From Candidatus Paenalcaligenes intestinipullorum (GTDB taxonomy: Bacteria > Pseudomonadota > Gammaproteobacteria > Burkholderiales > Burkholderiaceae_B), in the NCBI GenBank assembly GCA_019120675.1, contig DWUQ01000044.1:1-15760 (forward strand): a stretch of 15,760 bases of DNA, in the 5' to 3' direction. Shown here in pieces: positions 7,544 to 14,256 of the stretch. The notes below the pieces were generated by a model. The model was not told the origin of the DNA. It did not search any database and worked only from the letters and a program-made list of their open reading frames with translations. A program made the position numbers and the translations under genes. How positions within the stretch are numbered: position 1 is the first letter of the stretch; every line of letters starts with the position of its first letter.

Positions 7544-7798
7544 TCAAAAACGATCCAAATCAACTGGATCATATACCTTCGCTAAACGTGTTGCCAGCCA
7601 TACACTGGCCGAGCTGCATAAAGCAAACAACGCCCAAAACAAGAAAAAACACAACGTATACACGGGCTGTCGGCTGGTCAACTGCGCACCATGCAATGAG
7701 AGCTCCAGAGGATCTACAAAAGCAAACACCACAGCGCTCATTACACCAGCCATAATAAAAGAAGGCCACAAAATGGACATCAGTGCGCGTTTACTCAT
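7544..7798 (-). CDS. Small two-helix membrane protein at the end of the cbb3 operon
   Basis: An 84-residue protein that I cannot name. Two hydrophobic segments are visible: WPSFIMAGVMSAVVFAFVDP (about 11-30) and YTLCFFLFWALFALCSSASVWLA (about 47-69). The start ATG has AGGAG 5 nt ahead and lies 8 nt after the preceding stop, so it is translated as the last gene of the ccoNOQPGH unit. The pattern of a proline-ended first helix, a DP turn and a YTxxFFxFWA second helix is one I recall from small unnamed proteins beside cco genes in other betaproteobacteria; this is memory, not a search. The position suggests a role in cbb3 assembly or stability. Its stop codon lies inside the probable operon terminator. 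Confidence 0.8.
   Translation of the reverse strand: MSKRALMSILWPSFIMAGVMSAVVFAFVDPLELSLHGAQLTSRQPVYTLCFFLFWALFALCSSASVWLATRLAKVYDPVDLDRF
7546..7572 (-). terminator. Probable terminator of the cco operon, overlapping the last stop codon
   Basis: On the minus strand ATGATCCA (7572-7565), a 7-nt loop and TGGATCGT (7557-7550) form an 8-bp stem (one G-T pair). A T-run follows immediately at 7550-7546, and the final TGA is next to it. The hairpin therefore lies within the last eight codons of the preceding gene. The stem is modest, so strength is uncertain. Confidence 0.5.
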
Positions 7799-7806
7799 GG
7801 GTACTC

Positions 7807-8034
7807 CTATTTTTCTTTGGACGAAGTAGATTCTGACTTGGCAGGCTTTGTGACCACTAAGCCTTGTTTAACGCCACCGTCATCAATGTTTTCGTTCCCA
7901 TAGTGCTGAAAAGCTAATGAAATAGTGATCACGCAACCTACGATAGCCAGAAAAGGTCCCGCCATTAAAATCCACGGCCAAGGCTGTTTGTACCAGGGCC
8001 CATCGTCGCGATCAGAATGATTGGCATTTGCCAT
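7807..8034 (-). CDS. ccoH: Short FixH/CcoH-like cbb3 assembly protein
   Basis: A 75-residue protein. The start DDGPWYKQPWPWILMAGPFLAIVGCVITISLAF is the typical FixH beginning: a PWYKQPW cap on a single membrane helix (about 18-41). It is followed by IDDGGVKQGLVVTK, which matches the family's DDYYKQGLAIN segment with the two tyrosines replaced. Known FixH/CcoH proteins are about 150-170 residues with a periplasmic domain after this motif and are needed for stable cbb3 assembly. Here the protein ends in a short charged tail (KPAKSESTSSKEK). The start has AAAGGA 6 nt ahead. It follows ccoG, separated by a hairpin, and is 8 nt before the next gene. The family call rests on the N-terminal motif and position. 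Confidence 0.75.
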   Translation of the reverse strand: MANANHSDRDDGPWYKQPWPWILMAGPFLAIVGCVITISLAFQHYGNENIDDGGVKQGLVVTKPAKSESTSSKEK

Positions 8035-8064
8035 AAAATATCCTTTGCTTTAGGTAGGAAACAA

Positions 8065-8090
8065 TAGGACTGTGATGTAGCACAGCCCTA
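8065..8090 (-). other. Intercistronic hairpin between ccoG and ccoH
   Basis: Minus strand TAGGGCTGTG, a 6-nt loop and CACAGTCCTA give a 10-bp stem with one G-T pair, followed by TTGTTTCC. It lies just after the ccoG stop. The tail is only partly T-rich, so it may be a partial terminator or an RNA-stabilising stem that lowers expression of ccoH and the last gene. Confidence 0.55.
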
Positions 8091-8097
8091 CCCTTAA

Positions 8098-9618
8098 TTA
8101 GTAAGGCACATAAAAGTTGGTTTTTTCTACAACTTTTTGGCCATTTGGGTCCACATCCCCAGCAGGGGTAAGCGGCGTTGCCGTAACTATGACATCGTGC
8201 ATACCTTGTGATAGTTGTGCATCAACAGGGATACGAATATAGACCGGAACCAACTCGTTGGAGATGGCCGGGATATCAATTTCGTCCTTGCTGGTGTCGG
8301 TAGTGGTAATCGTCACATAGGGTAAGCCATCGACATCAAGCTTGATCTTGGCTGGACGCTCGGCCGAGTTCATCAGCTGTAGACGATAAATATTTTCAAA
8401 ATAACCGCCCGGTATTTCGCGCCCTAGCACACCCCGATCTTGGATGATATCCATACGAATACTGTTGCGTGATACTAAGGAATAAAACGCTGCGACAGTG
8501 ATCACACTAAGGATCAGTATATACACAATAATACGTGGCCGCATTAGACGTTGACGTGCCTCGGGTTGCGTTAAACGCTCCGTAATAGCGTGGCCAGAGG
8601 TATAACGAATCAAACCACGTGGGTAATCCATTTTGTCCATGACTTGGTCACAGACGTCCACACAGGCCCCACAGCCAATACACATGTATTGCAGACCCTC
8701 ACGGATATCAATACCGGTCGGACAGACCTGCACACAAAGGCTACAGTTCACACAATCGCCTAAGCCAGCTTCTTTGTGATCAATTTTGCGGGAGCGCCCT
8801 CCTCGAGGCTCACCGCGCACGTGGTCGTAGCTAACAACAAAGGTGTCATCGTCCACCATCACGCTTTGGAAGCGAGCATACGGACACATGTACTTACAGA
8901 CAGACTCGCGCAAGAAACCGGCATTGCCCCAAGTGGCAAAGGCATAGAAGAACAGCCAGAACCACTGCCATGGCCCTAAAGATAGGGTAATGATGGCAGT
9001 GCCGAGTTCGCGTATGGGTGCAAAATAGCCAATAAAGCTAAAGCCAGTCCACAGCGCAATCAAGACCCATAAGGTATGCTTCGTGGCTTTAAGGCGGAAT
9101 TTTTTGGCGGACCAAGGGGCTTCGTCAAGACGAATACGCGCAACGCGATCACCCTCGACTTTGCGCTCGATCCACATGAATATTTCGGTATAGACGGTCT
9201 GGGGACAGGCGTAGCCACAGAATAAACGACCGGCTATCGCGGTAAATAAAAACAGGGAAAAAGCAGAAATAATCAGCAAGACCGCTAAATAAATAACGTC
9301 TTGGGGCCAAAGCACCATGCCAAACAAATAGAATTTGCGAGCACCTAAATCAAAGAGAACGGCCTGACGACCATTCCACTGCAACCACGGCAAACCATAG
9401 AAAATGATCTGCGTGAAATACACCATAATAATTCGCCAGTTGGCGAAGATCCCCGTAACAGAACGGGGATAGATCTTGCTGCGTACATCGGAAATTGCTT
9501 TCTCAACTTGAGGAGATGCACCCCGTTGTGCCTTTTTGGGCGGTACAGGTGGACGCCACTCAGGAACCGGTTCAGCAGATGGTGTATCTGTGGTTTGGCG
9601 GGGAGCATCATCGCTCAT
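8098..9618 (-). CDS. ccoG: cbb3 oxidase accessory iron-sulfur protein CcoG (FixG/RdxA)
   Basis: A 506-residue inner-membrane ferredoxin-like protein. Known CcoG proteins act in cbb3 maturation, and CcoG has been reported to reduce copper for the assembly pathway. Motifs: CGYACPQ (C134, C138), CKYMCPY (C241, C245), then two cluster-binding sets, C289-x2-C292-x2-C295-x3-C299P and C313-x2-C316-x2-C319-x3-C323. Hydrophobic segments lie at about 63-80, 105-130, 183-200, 215-232 and 362-381. The C-terminal 120 residues form the beta-rich FixG domain. The N-terminal 50 residues are proline-rich and charged. GAGG lies 8 nt before the ATG, and the gene starts 31 nt after ccoP. Length and cysteine pattern are normal. 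Confidence 0.95.
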   Translation of the reverse strand: MSDDAPRQTTDTPSAEPVPEWRPPVPPKKAQRGASPQVEKAISDVRSKIYPRSVTGIFANWRIIMVYFTQIIFYGLPWLQWNGRQAVLFDLGARKFYLFGMVLWPQDVIYLAVLLIISAFSLFLFTAIAGRLFCGYACPQTVYTEIFMWIERKVEGDRVARIRLDEAPWSAKKFRLKATKHTLWVLIALWTGFSFIGYFAPIRELGTAIITLSLGPWQWFWLFFYAFATWGNAGFLRESVCKYMCPYARFQSVMVDDDTFVVSYDHVRGEPRGGRSRKIDHKEAGLGDCVNCSLCVQVCPTGIDIREGLQYMCIGCGACVDVCDQVMDKMDYPRGLIRYTSGHAITERLTQPEARQRLMRPRIIVYILILSVITVAAFYSLVSRNSIRMDIIQDRGVLGREIPGGYFENIYRLQLMNSAERPAKIKLDVDGLPYVTITTTDTSKDEIDIPAISNELVPVYIRIPVDAQLSQGMHDVIVTATPLTPAGDVDPNGQKVVEKTNFYVPY

Positions 9619-9649
9619 GTTGAGACCTCGTTTGTTGATGTACTAATGC

Positions 9650-10558
9650 TTAATTTTGGGGCACGTTGCTTAAGCCCCATACCCAACCGGCTAACAAACG
9701 AATTTGCTCTTCGGTAAGGCGTTTTTTCTGGGCTGGCATCTGGTTATTGTGACCATTCAGAATACCGTCCACGATAATGGCTTCGGAGCTACCGTATAGC
9801 CACACCCCATCGGTAAGATTCGGTGCGCCTAGTGCTTGATTACCTTTTGCATCGGCACCGTGACACGCGATACATGTGGTACCAAAACGCTCTTTACCCA
9901 CTGCAACGCGTGCAGGGTCGTGGGCAAGGTTGTTTAGGGAGCGAATGTATTGCGCAATATCAGAGGCGTCAGCCGGTGACATTGAATCACGGTGCGGCGG
10001 CATAATACCGTGACGTCCATTAGTAATACTATAAAGGATTTGCTCCGGCTCCCCCCCGTATAACCACACTTTGTCAGAGAGGTTAGGGAAGCTTGGACCC
10101 CCACGCGCGTCGGAACCATGACACTGGGCACAGTTGTTCAAGAACAAGCGGCGCCCAATGCCTCGGGCTTCTTCGTCCTTGGCGATATCGGTGATATCCA
10201 TTTTGGCGTATTTGGCGTAGACCGGCTCAAGACGCGCATTGATACGCTCTTGTTCGGCTTTTACCTGACCCGCCGATGTGAAGCCGAGCAAGCCTTTGTT
10301 GCTGCCTAAGCCGGGATACAACACCAAGTAAATCAACGCAAACACGCATAGGCCAATGTACATAATGGTCCACCAGCGTGGTACGGTGGTATTGAGCTCG
10401 GTAATATTGCCATCCCAAACATGCTCTGATTCTTCGTCAGCCTTGTCAGGCGTTAACCAAGAACGCTGTGTCCAAAGCACCCAGACACAAAAAGCAATCC
10501 CTAATAGTGCGATGACAGCAATATAAATGCTCCATCCACTGTTTACAAACATACTCAT
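9650..10558 (-). CDS. ccoP: cbb3 cytochrome c oxidase diheme subunit III (CcoP)
   Basis: A 302-residue diheme c-type cytochrome that takes electrons from soluble cytochrome c and passes them to CcoO. There are two N-terminal membrane helices (about 9-29 and 63-82), the two-helix type of CcoP, then two cytochrome c domains facing the periplasm. Heme sites are C143AQC146H147 and C229IAC232H233. The methionine ligands are expected at M186 (GIMPPH) and M274 (QMPAQ). The ATG overlaps the ccoQ stop as ATGA, so translation is coupled. Heme attachment needs the Ccm system, which is not in the window. Length and order of motifs are normal. Confidence 0.96.
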   Translation of the reverse strand: MSMFVNSGWSIYIAVIALLGIAFCVWVLWTQRSWLTPDKADEESEHVWDGNITELNTTVPRWWTIMYIGLCVFALIYLVLYPGLGSNKGLLGFTSAGQVKAEQERINARLEPVYAKYAKMDITDIAKDEEARGIGRRLFLNNCAQCHGSDARGGPSFPNLSDKVWLYGGEPEQILYSITNGRHGIMPPHRDSMSPADASDIAQYIRSLNNLAHDPARVAVGKERFGTTCIACHGADAKGNQALGAPNLTDGVWLYGSSEAIIVDGILNGHNNQMPAQKKRLTEEQIRLLAGWVWGLSNVPQN

Positions 10559-10728
10559 TCAGAACCTCCCTTACTGGATTCGTTCGAGAACTCGTCGGGT
10601 TGCTCAAACGGAATCAGCGAAGCGTCGTGATTGGCCTGGGCACGGCCCTTCGACCATGCCCACGCAACGATACCTAGAAACGTAAGCAAACCAATTGCTG
10701 TGACGATACCGTTAACGTATGCCATCAT
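10555..10728 (-). CDS. ccoQ: cbb3 oxidase small subunit IV (CcoQ)
   Basis: A 57-residue protein, too short for common ORF cut-offs. It begins MMAYVNGIVTAIGLLTFLGI, one membrane helix at about 5-25, followed by WAWSKGRAQANHDASLIPF, the usual positively charged cytoplasmic stretch of CcoQ/FixQ, and an acidic tail. In other bacteria CcoQ stabilises the complex and the interaction of CcoP with the core. GGGGAG lies 7 nt before the first ATG (10728). An ATG directly follows it (10725), and the first is preferred for spacing. It starts 4 nt after the ccoO stop and overlaps ccoP by 4 nt. Confidence 0.92.
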   Translation of the reverse strand: MMAYVNGIVTAIGLLTFLGIVAWAWSKGRAQANHDASLIPFEQPDEFSNESSKGGSE

Positions 10729-10732
10729 AATA

Positions 10733-11437
10733 TTACTCCCCAGCCGCCTGATCAGCGGTTTCGGTGGTTTTTAGTAATGGTGTAGCCAGACCTTCGGCCA
10801 CGGCTTCTTCAGCAGCAGCACGGCCCTCTACTCCAAGACCTTGGAGATACGCAATCAATGCGTCTTCTTCGGTTTTGCCTACCAAAGCCTCAGGTGCTTT
10901 TTCGATTTGCTCATCGGTATACGGCACTCCAATAGCGCGCAAGGCGTTCATTCGAGCTTGGATGTTTTGGCCTTCAACCGTGTTGTTTTGCAACCAAGGA
11001 TAAGCAGGCATGTTCGACGCTGGTTCCGTGCGACGTGGGTTACGTAAGTGAATACGATGCCAGTTGTCGGAATACACCCCGCCCACACGAGCCAGATCAG
11101 GGCCTGTACGCTTGGATCCCCATAGGAAAGGGTGCTCGTACACACCCTCACCCGCTAAGGAATAAGGGCCATAACGTTGCACTTCGGACTGCAACATACG
11201 AACTTGTTGCGAGTGACAACTTACACACCCTTCACGGATGTAGATGTCACGCCCCATTAGACGCAAAGGCTCATAAGGCTTAACCCCAGGAGTCGGCTCG
11301 GTGGTGGAGTGCTGGAAAAACAGCGGCACAATTTGCACCAAACCAGCTGCAGCAATCACAAGGATACTGAGCACAATGAGTAAGCCTACGTTTTGTTCAA
11401 TAGTGGCATGAGCAAAAAATTTCTTTTGCTTGGACAT
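10733..11437 (-). CDS. ccoO: cbb3 cytochrome c oxidase monoheme subunit II (CcoO)
   Basis: A 234-residue membrane-anchored cytochrome c that passes electrons from CcoP to the heme b of CcoN. One N-terminal helix (about 16-36) is followed by a periplasmic domain with heme site EGC71VSC74H75SQQVR, and SNM143PAYPWL carries the methionine ligand. These are standard CcoO signatures. The frame extends further upstream into ccoN, but the ATG at 11437 has AGGAG 6 nt ahead and gives the family's MSKQKKFF-type start, so the extension is rejected. It begins 10 nt after the ccoN stop. The C-terminal 30 residues are alanine/glutamate-rich and slightly longer than in many homologues. Confidence 0.96.
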   Translation of the reverse strand: MSKQKKFFAHATIEQNVGLLIVLSILVIAAAGLVQIVPLFFQHSTTEPTPGVKPYEPLRLMGRDIYIREGCVSCHSQQVRMLQSEVQRYGPYSLAGEGVYEHPFLWGSKRTGPDLARVGGVYSDNWHRIHLRNPRRTEPASNMPAYPWLQNNTVEGQNIQARMNALRAIGVPYTDEQIEKAPEALVGKTEEDALIAYLQGLGVEGRAAAEEAVAEGLATPLLKTTETADQAAGE

Positions 11438-11447
11438 TGTGAGCTCC

Positions 11448-12932
11448 TTACTCGGTAAGCACAGCAGGACCAACGTTTGCTGTATTGATGGCATCAGGGT
11501 TAGTCAGAGAGATTCTTGGGTTGACACGGGGTTTGGCCCATGCCGTCAAGAAGGTATTGACACCCATAATGATGATACCGGCTAGGAACAACACACCACC
11601 CAAAGCTCGAATAGCATAGAACGGATAGGTGGCCTTGACACCTTCAACGAAACTGTAGGTCAACATACCGTCCGGCAATGTGGCACGCCACATTAGGCCT
11701 TGCATCACACCAGAAATCCACATGGAAGCGATGTACAGCACCACACCTAAGGTAGCGAGCCAGAAGTGCAGCTCAACCCACTTGGGGCGGGCCATTTCTT
11801 TTTGGCCATATAAGCGTGGAATCATGTAGTACAAGGAACCGAATGTAACCATCGCTACCCAACCCAACGCACCGGAGTGTACGTGACCAATTGTCCAGTC
11901 GGTGTAGTGCGACAAGGCATTAACGGTACGAATGGCCATCATGGAGCCTTCGAAAGTAGACATCCCGTAGAAAGACAAAGACGTAACCAAGAACTTAAGG
12001 ATTGGATCCGTACGCAGCTTGTGCCATGCACCAGATAGCGTCATGATCCCGTTGATCATACCGCCCCAGGAAGGTGCTAATAGAATCAGCGAGAAAGCCA
12101 TCCCTAAAGACTGCGTCCAGTCGGGTAAGGAGGTGTACAACAAATGGTGAGGGCCAGCCCACATGTAGGTAAACGCTAAAGCCCAGAAGTGCACAATCGA
12201 CAAACGATAGGAATACACGGGACGGTTTGCCTGCTTGGGAACAAAGTAATACATCATGCCCAAGAAACTTGTGGTCAAGAAGAAACCCACCGCATTATGG
12301 CCATACCACCACTGCACCATCGCGTCTTGCACACCGGCGTAGATGGAATAAGACTTCCATAAACTAACTGGGATTTCCAAGTTGTTGAAAATGTGCAATA
12401 CCGCAATCGTGGTAATAAACGCACCATAGAACCAGTTGGCCACATAGATGTGACGAACACGTCGTTTGGCAATGGTGCCAAAGAATACGGTCGCGTAGGC
12501 TACCCAAATCAAAGTAATCAGAATATCGATGGGCCACTCAAGCTCAGCGTATTCTTTGGTACTGGTGTAACCCAGTGGGAGCGTAATGAGCGCACCCAAC
12601 ATAGCCAATTGCCAGCCCCAGAAAGTGAAGGCGGCTAAGCTATTACTAAACAGACGAACCTGACAGGTACGCTGTACCACATAATAGGAGGTAGCGAATA
12701 ATGCGCTGCCACCAAAGGCGAAAATCACCAAGTTGGTATGCACTGGACGCAAACGGCCAAATGAAAACCAAGGTGTTTCGAAGTTAAGTTCTGGCCAAAC
12801 TAGCTGTAAGGCGATCAGTACCCCGACCCCCATTCCAACTATTCCCCAAACTACGGTCATGATGGCAAATTGCCTAATCACACCATAGTTGAAGACTGCG
12901 GCCTGTTTCCCGATAGTATCGGAAGTGCCCAT
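11448..12932 (-). CDS. ccoN: cbb3 cytochrome c oxidase catalytic subunit I (CcoN)
   Basis: A 494-residue twelve-helix heme-copper oxidase core that reduces oxygen to water with high affinity and pumps protons. The ligands line up with a constant +5 offset to the numbering I recall for P. stutzeri CcoN: H65 (heme b, RPVHTN), H212 (copper B, YGHNAVG), Y256 (the tyrosine cross-linked to a copper-ligand histidine, FTYMWAGPHH), H262 and H263 (copper B), H350 (heme b3) and H352 (heme b) in GHVHSGALGW. AGGGGAAG lies just before the ATG. It is the first gene of ccoNOQPG and follows a probable FNR-activated promoter. No unusual residues were seen. Confidence 0.97.
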   Translation of the reverse strand: MGTSDTIGKQAAVFNYGVIRQFAIMTVVWGIVGMGVGVLIALQLVWPELNFETPWFSFGRLRPVHTNLVIFAFGGSALFATSYYVVQRTCQVRLFSNSLAAFTFWGWQLAMLGALITLPLGYTSTKEYAELEWPIDILITLIWVAYATVFFGTIAKRRVRHIYVANWFYGAFITTIAVLHIFNNLEIPVSLWKSYSIYAGVQDAMVQWWYGHNAVGFFLTTSFLGMMYYFVPKQANRPVYSYRLSIVHFWALAFTYMWAGPHHLLYTSLPDWTQSLGMAFSLILLAPSWGGMINGIMTLSGAWHKLRTDPILKFLVTSLSFYGMSTFEGSMMAIRTVNALSHYTDWTIGHVHSGALGWVAMVTFGSLYYMIPRLYGQKEMARPKWVELHFWLATLGVVLYIASMWISGVMQGLMWRATLPDGMLTYSFVEGVKATYPFYAIRALGGVLFLAGIIIMGVNTFLTAWAKPRVNPRISLTNPDAINTANVGPAVLTE

Positions 12933-12982
12933 TTGCTTCCCCTAATTAACTAACATTAGTACAAAGTTATGACCTACCCTGC

Positions 12983-12998
12983 ACATGATCGCTCATGT
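12983..12998. repeat. Second inverted repeat in the ccoN promoter
   Basis: ACATGA (12983-12988), a 4-nt spacer and TCATGT (12993-12998) are perfectly symmetrical. The predicted -10 hexamer GATCAT (12990-12985, minus) lies within it. The size and spacing suit a dimeric regulator, but it may be coincidental. Confidence 0.45.
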
Positions 12999-13006
12999 TC
13001 GGCCCC

Positions 13007-13032
13007 GACATTTTGAGTTGGGTCAAAATGTC
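13007..13032 (-). promoter_or_regulatory. FNR box ahead of ccoN within a 26-bp inverted repeat
   Basis: TTGA (13013-13016) and TCAA (13023-13026) are 6 nt apart, the FNR pattern TTGAN-N4-NTCAA with all four outer bases of each half. The symmetry extends to 10-bp perfect arms, GACATTTTGA and TCAAAATGTC. A GATCAT hexamer (4/6 match to TATAAT) is centred 32 nt downstream at 12987.5, the geometry of class II FNR promoters (box at -41.5), giving a start near 12978 and a leader of about 45 nt. FNR control of cbb3 oxidase is established in many proteobacteria. Confidence 0.72.
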
Positions 13033-13040
13033 ATAATTAT

Positions 13041-13073
13041 AAAAATCCAGCCAACCTGGCGAAGCAAGGTTAG
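13041..13073 (-). terminator. Terminator after ccoS
   Basis: Minus strand CTAACCTTGC (13073-13064), loop TTC, GCCAGGTTGG (13060-13051) form a stem of ten positions with one mismatch and one G-T pair. A run of T's follows five bases later (13045-13041). It lies after ccoS and before the ccoN FNR box, so it separates the ccoI-ccoS transcript from ccoNOQPG. Confidence 0.6.
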
Positions 13074-13098
13074 ACTAAATTTTTAAAAGAGTTAGATT

Positions 13099-13275
13099 CT
13101 ATTTTTTGTGGTCATCCACTAGATGATCGGTACGATCGTCATCCAGTAACACCGACTCTCCGGCAGCTTTAGAATCATCAAACTGCCCAGCAAAAATAGC
13201 CCACCATAGCGCCGCCCCGATCACCAATACAAAAAGTAACGAGATCGGAATAAGAATATATAAAGACGCTAGCAT
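13099..13275 (-). CDS. ccoS: cbb3 oxidase maturation protein CcoS
   Basis: A 58-residue protein with one helix (MLASLYILIPISLLFVLVIG onward, about 4-30) followed by WAIFAGQFDDSK. The segment W-x-x-x-x-GQFDD is the signature of CcoS, a small membrane protein needed for cofactor incorporation into cbb3 oxidase. The frame is open further upstream (to 13353), but that extension would overlap the end of the ccoI-like gene and lacks family features, so the ATG at 13275 is chosen. It starts 14 nt after the ccoI-like stop; AGG upstream is a weak ribosome site. The acidic/histidine tail (LLDDDRTDHLVDDHKK) is typical in length. Confidence 0.9.
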   Translation of the reverse strand: MLASLYILIPISLLFVLVIGAALWWAIFAGQFDDSKAAGESVLLDDDRTDHLVDDHKK

Positions 13276-13289
13276 AACGATAAGCCTAC

Positions 13290-14249
13290 TTAAGCTGCTA
13301 CTTGTGCCGACGGGATATTGGCGCTTAACACCCGTTGACGGTATAACCGCCAAGAATTAAAAGCGACCAATAAAGACGACAGAAGCATGGAAACAGCAGC
13401 CACCCAAGGCGAGACCAAACCAATGGCCGCCAAAGGTGTCATTAAAAGATGCCAAGCGACGGAACCATACAAGTTTTGCTTGGCAACTTTGTTGGTTTTT
13501 TGTAGGATTTCGTGTAGTTCGTGCTCCGAATGTACGGGCACAACCATTAAGCTGGAATGAGTGGCGGCGACAGCTGTGGGCACAGCCATCGACATCGCAC
13601 AAGGACAGCTCATCACAAACAGCGACACCATAACGGCCACTGCATGTGAGGGCTCATAGACATACCAAATCGCCCCACAGGCTAAGGCCAATAAGACCTG
13701 AATCAGCACAAACCAAAATGCAATGCGGTTAGCGCGAGTGGTGAGTGTTGTACGAAAATCTTCGACCTGTTCGAAAGCGTGCCCACGCTCTAATGACTGT
13801 CGAGCACAGAGTTCGAGGTAGCGTGCAGTGAGCAGGAAAGCCACAAACATGCTGACCGATTCAAAATACACTTCACCCTGCTGGTACCAAGTATTCACAA
13901 CACTGGGCACAAAGGCAACAATAATCCCTAAGGCAACAGGGATATCCATACCTATATAGCCGCCACGTACGCTTTGCCCTACCCCTTTCCAAATAGGGGA
14001 AGCACAATACGCCATGACAGGAATAGTTAAGACCAGCGCGGACCAATTCATCAGCACAATAGCCTGATCCAGCAACTGGAGATTATCGGGTGCCATAGAC
14101 TCGGAGCGCAAATAGCCCGGAAACGCAAACATCATGGCTTGCATCATGACAAGCCATGCTAAAGCAAGCTTTGCCAACAGTCGCTTACGTTCTTTACGTA
14201 GCGAGTCTGGAAAGCCTTCGGGTATGGAAAAAATAGAATACGCGCGCAT
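13290..14249 (-). CDS. CcoI-like membrane core of a P1B copper ATPase lacking all cytoplasmic domains
   Basis: 319 residues from the ATG at 14249. Family CcoI/FixI proteins are 700-800 residue copper-exporting ATPases. Eight helices are visible (about 25-44, 60-82, 101-120, 129-147, 176-197, 200-226, 258-278, 280-298), the full P1B set. Retained: MMQAMM in helix 1, GMDIPVALGI, RYLELCARQ, S-C215-P-C217-AMSMAVPTAVAA in helix 6, KQNL before helix 7, M288LLSS in helix 8. Missing: the CxxC metal domain, TGE, DKTGT, the nucleotide-domain HP and GDGxND. The two loops are 28 and 31 residues. The usual YN of helix 7 reads W266-H267. The frame is open back to a GTG at 14273, but the only nearby ribosome-like site touches it, and the predicted transcript starts at the ATG. 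Position ahead of ccoS supports a role in cbb3 copper supply; ATP-driven transport is not possible from this gene alone. Confidence 0.82.
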   Translation of the reverse strand: MRAYSIFSIPEGFPDSLRKERKRLLAKLALAWLVMMQAMMFAFPGYLRSESMAPDNLQLLDQAIVLMNWSALVLTIPVMAYCASPIWKGVGQSVRGGYIGMDIPVALGIIVAFVPSVVNTWYQQGEVYFESVSMFVAFLLTARYLELCARQSLERGHAFEQVEDFRTTLTTRANRIAFWFVLIQVLLALACGAIWYVYEPSHAVAVMVSLFVMSCPCAMSMAVPTAVAATHSSLMVVPVHSEHELHEILQKTNKVAKQNLYGSVAWHLLMTPLAAIGLVSPWVAAVSMLLSSLLVAFNSWRLYRQRVLSANIPSAQVAA

Positions 14250-14256
14250 GTCTAAA

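Noticed and set aside
7536..7829. 97-residue plus-strand ORF after fnr
   Set aside because: It lies opposite the 84-residue membrane protein, which has a strong ribosome site, helices and operon spacing. The plus-strand product has no features.
11438..11494. N-terminal extension of CcoO into ccoN
   Set aside because: The frame is open, but AGGAG at 6 nt ahead of the ATG at 11437 and the membrane-anchor position both favour the shorter form.
13276..13353. N-terminal extension of CcoS
   Set aside because: It would overlap the ccoI-like coding end and add 26 residues without similarity to CcoS. The short form begins directly with the membrane helix as in the family.
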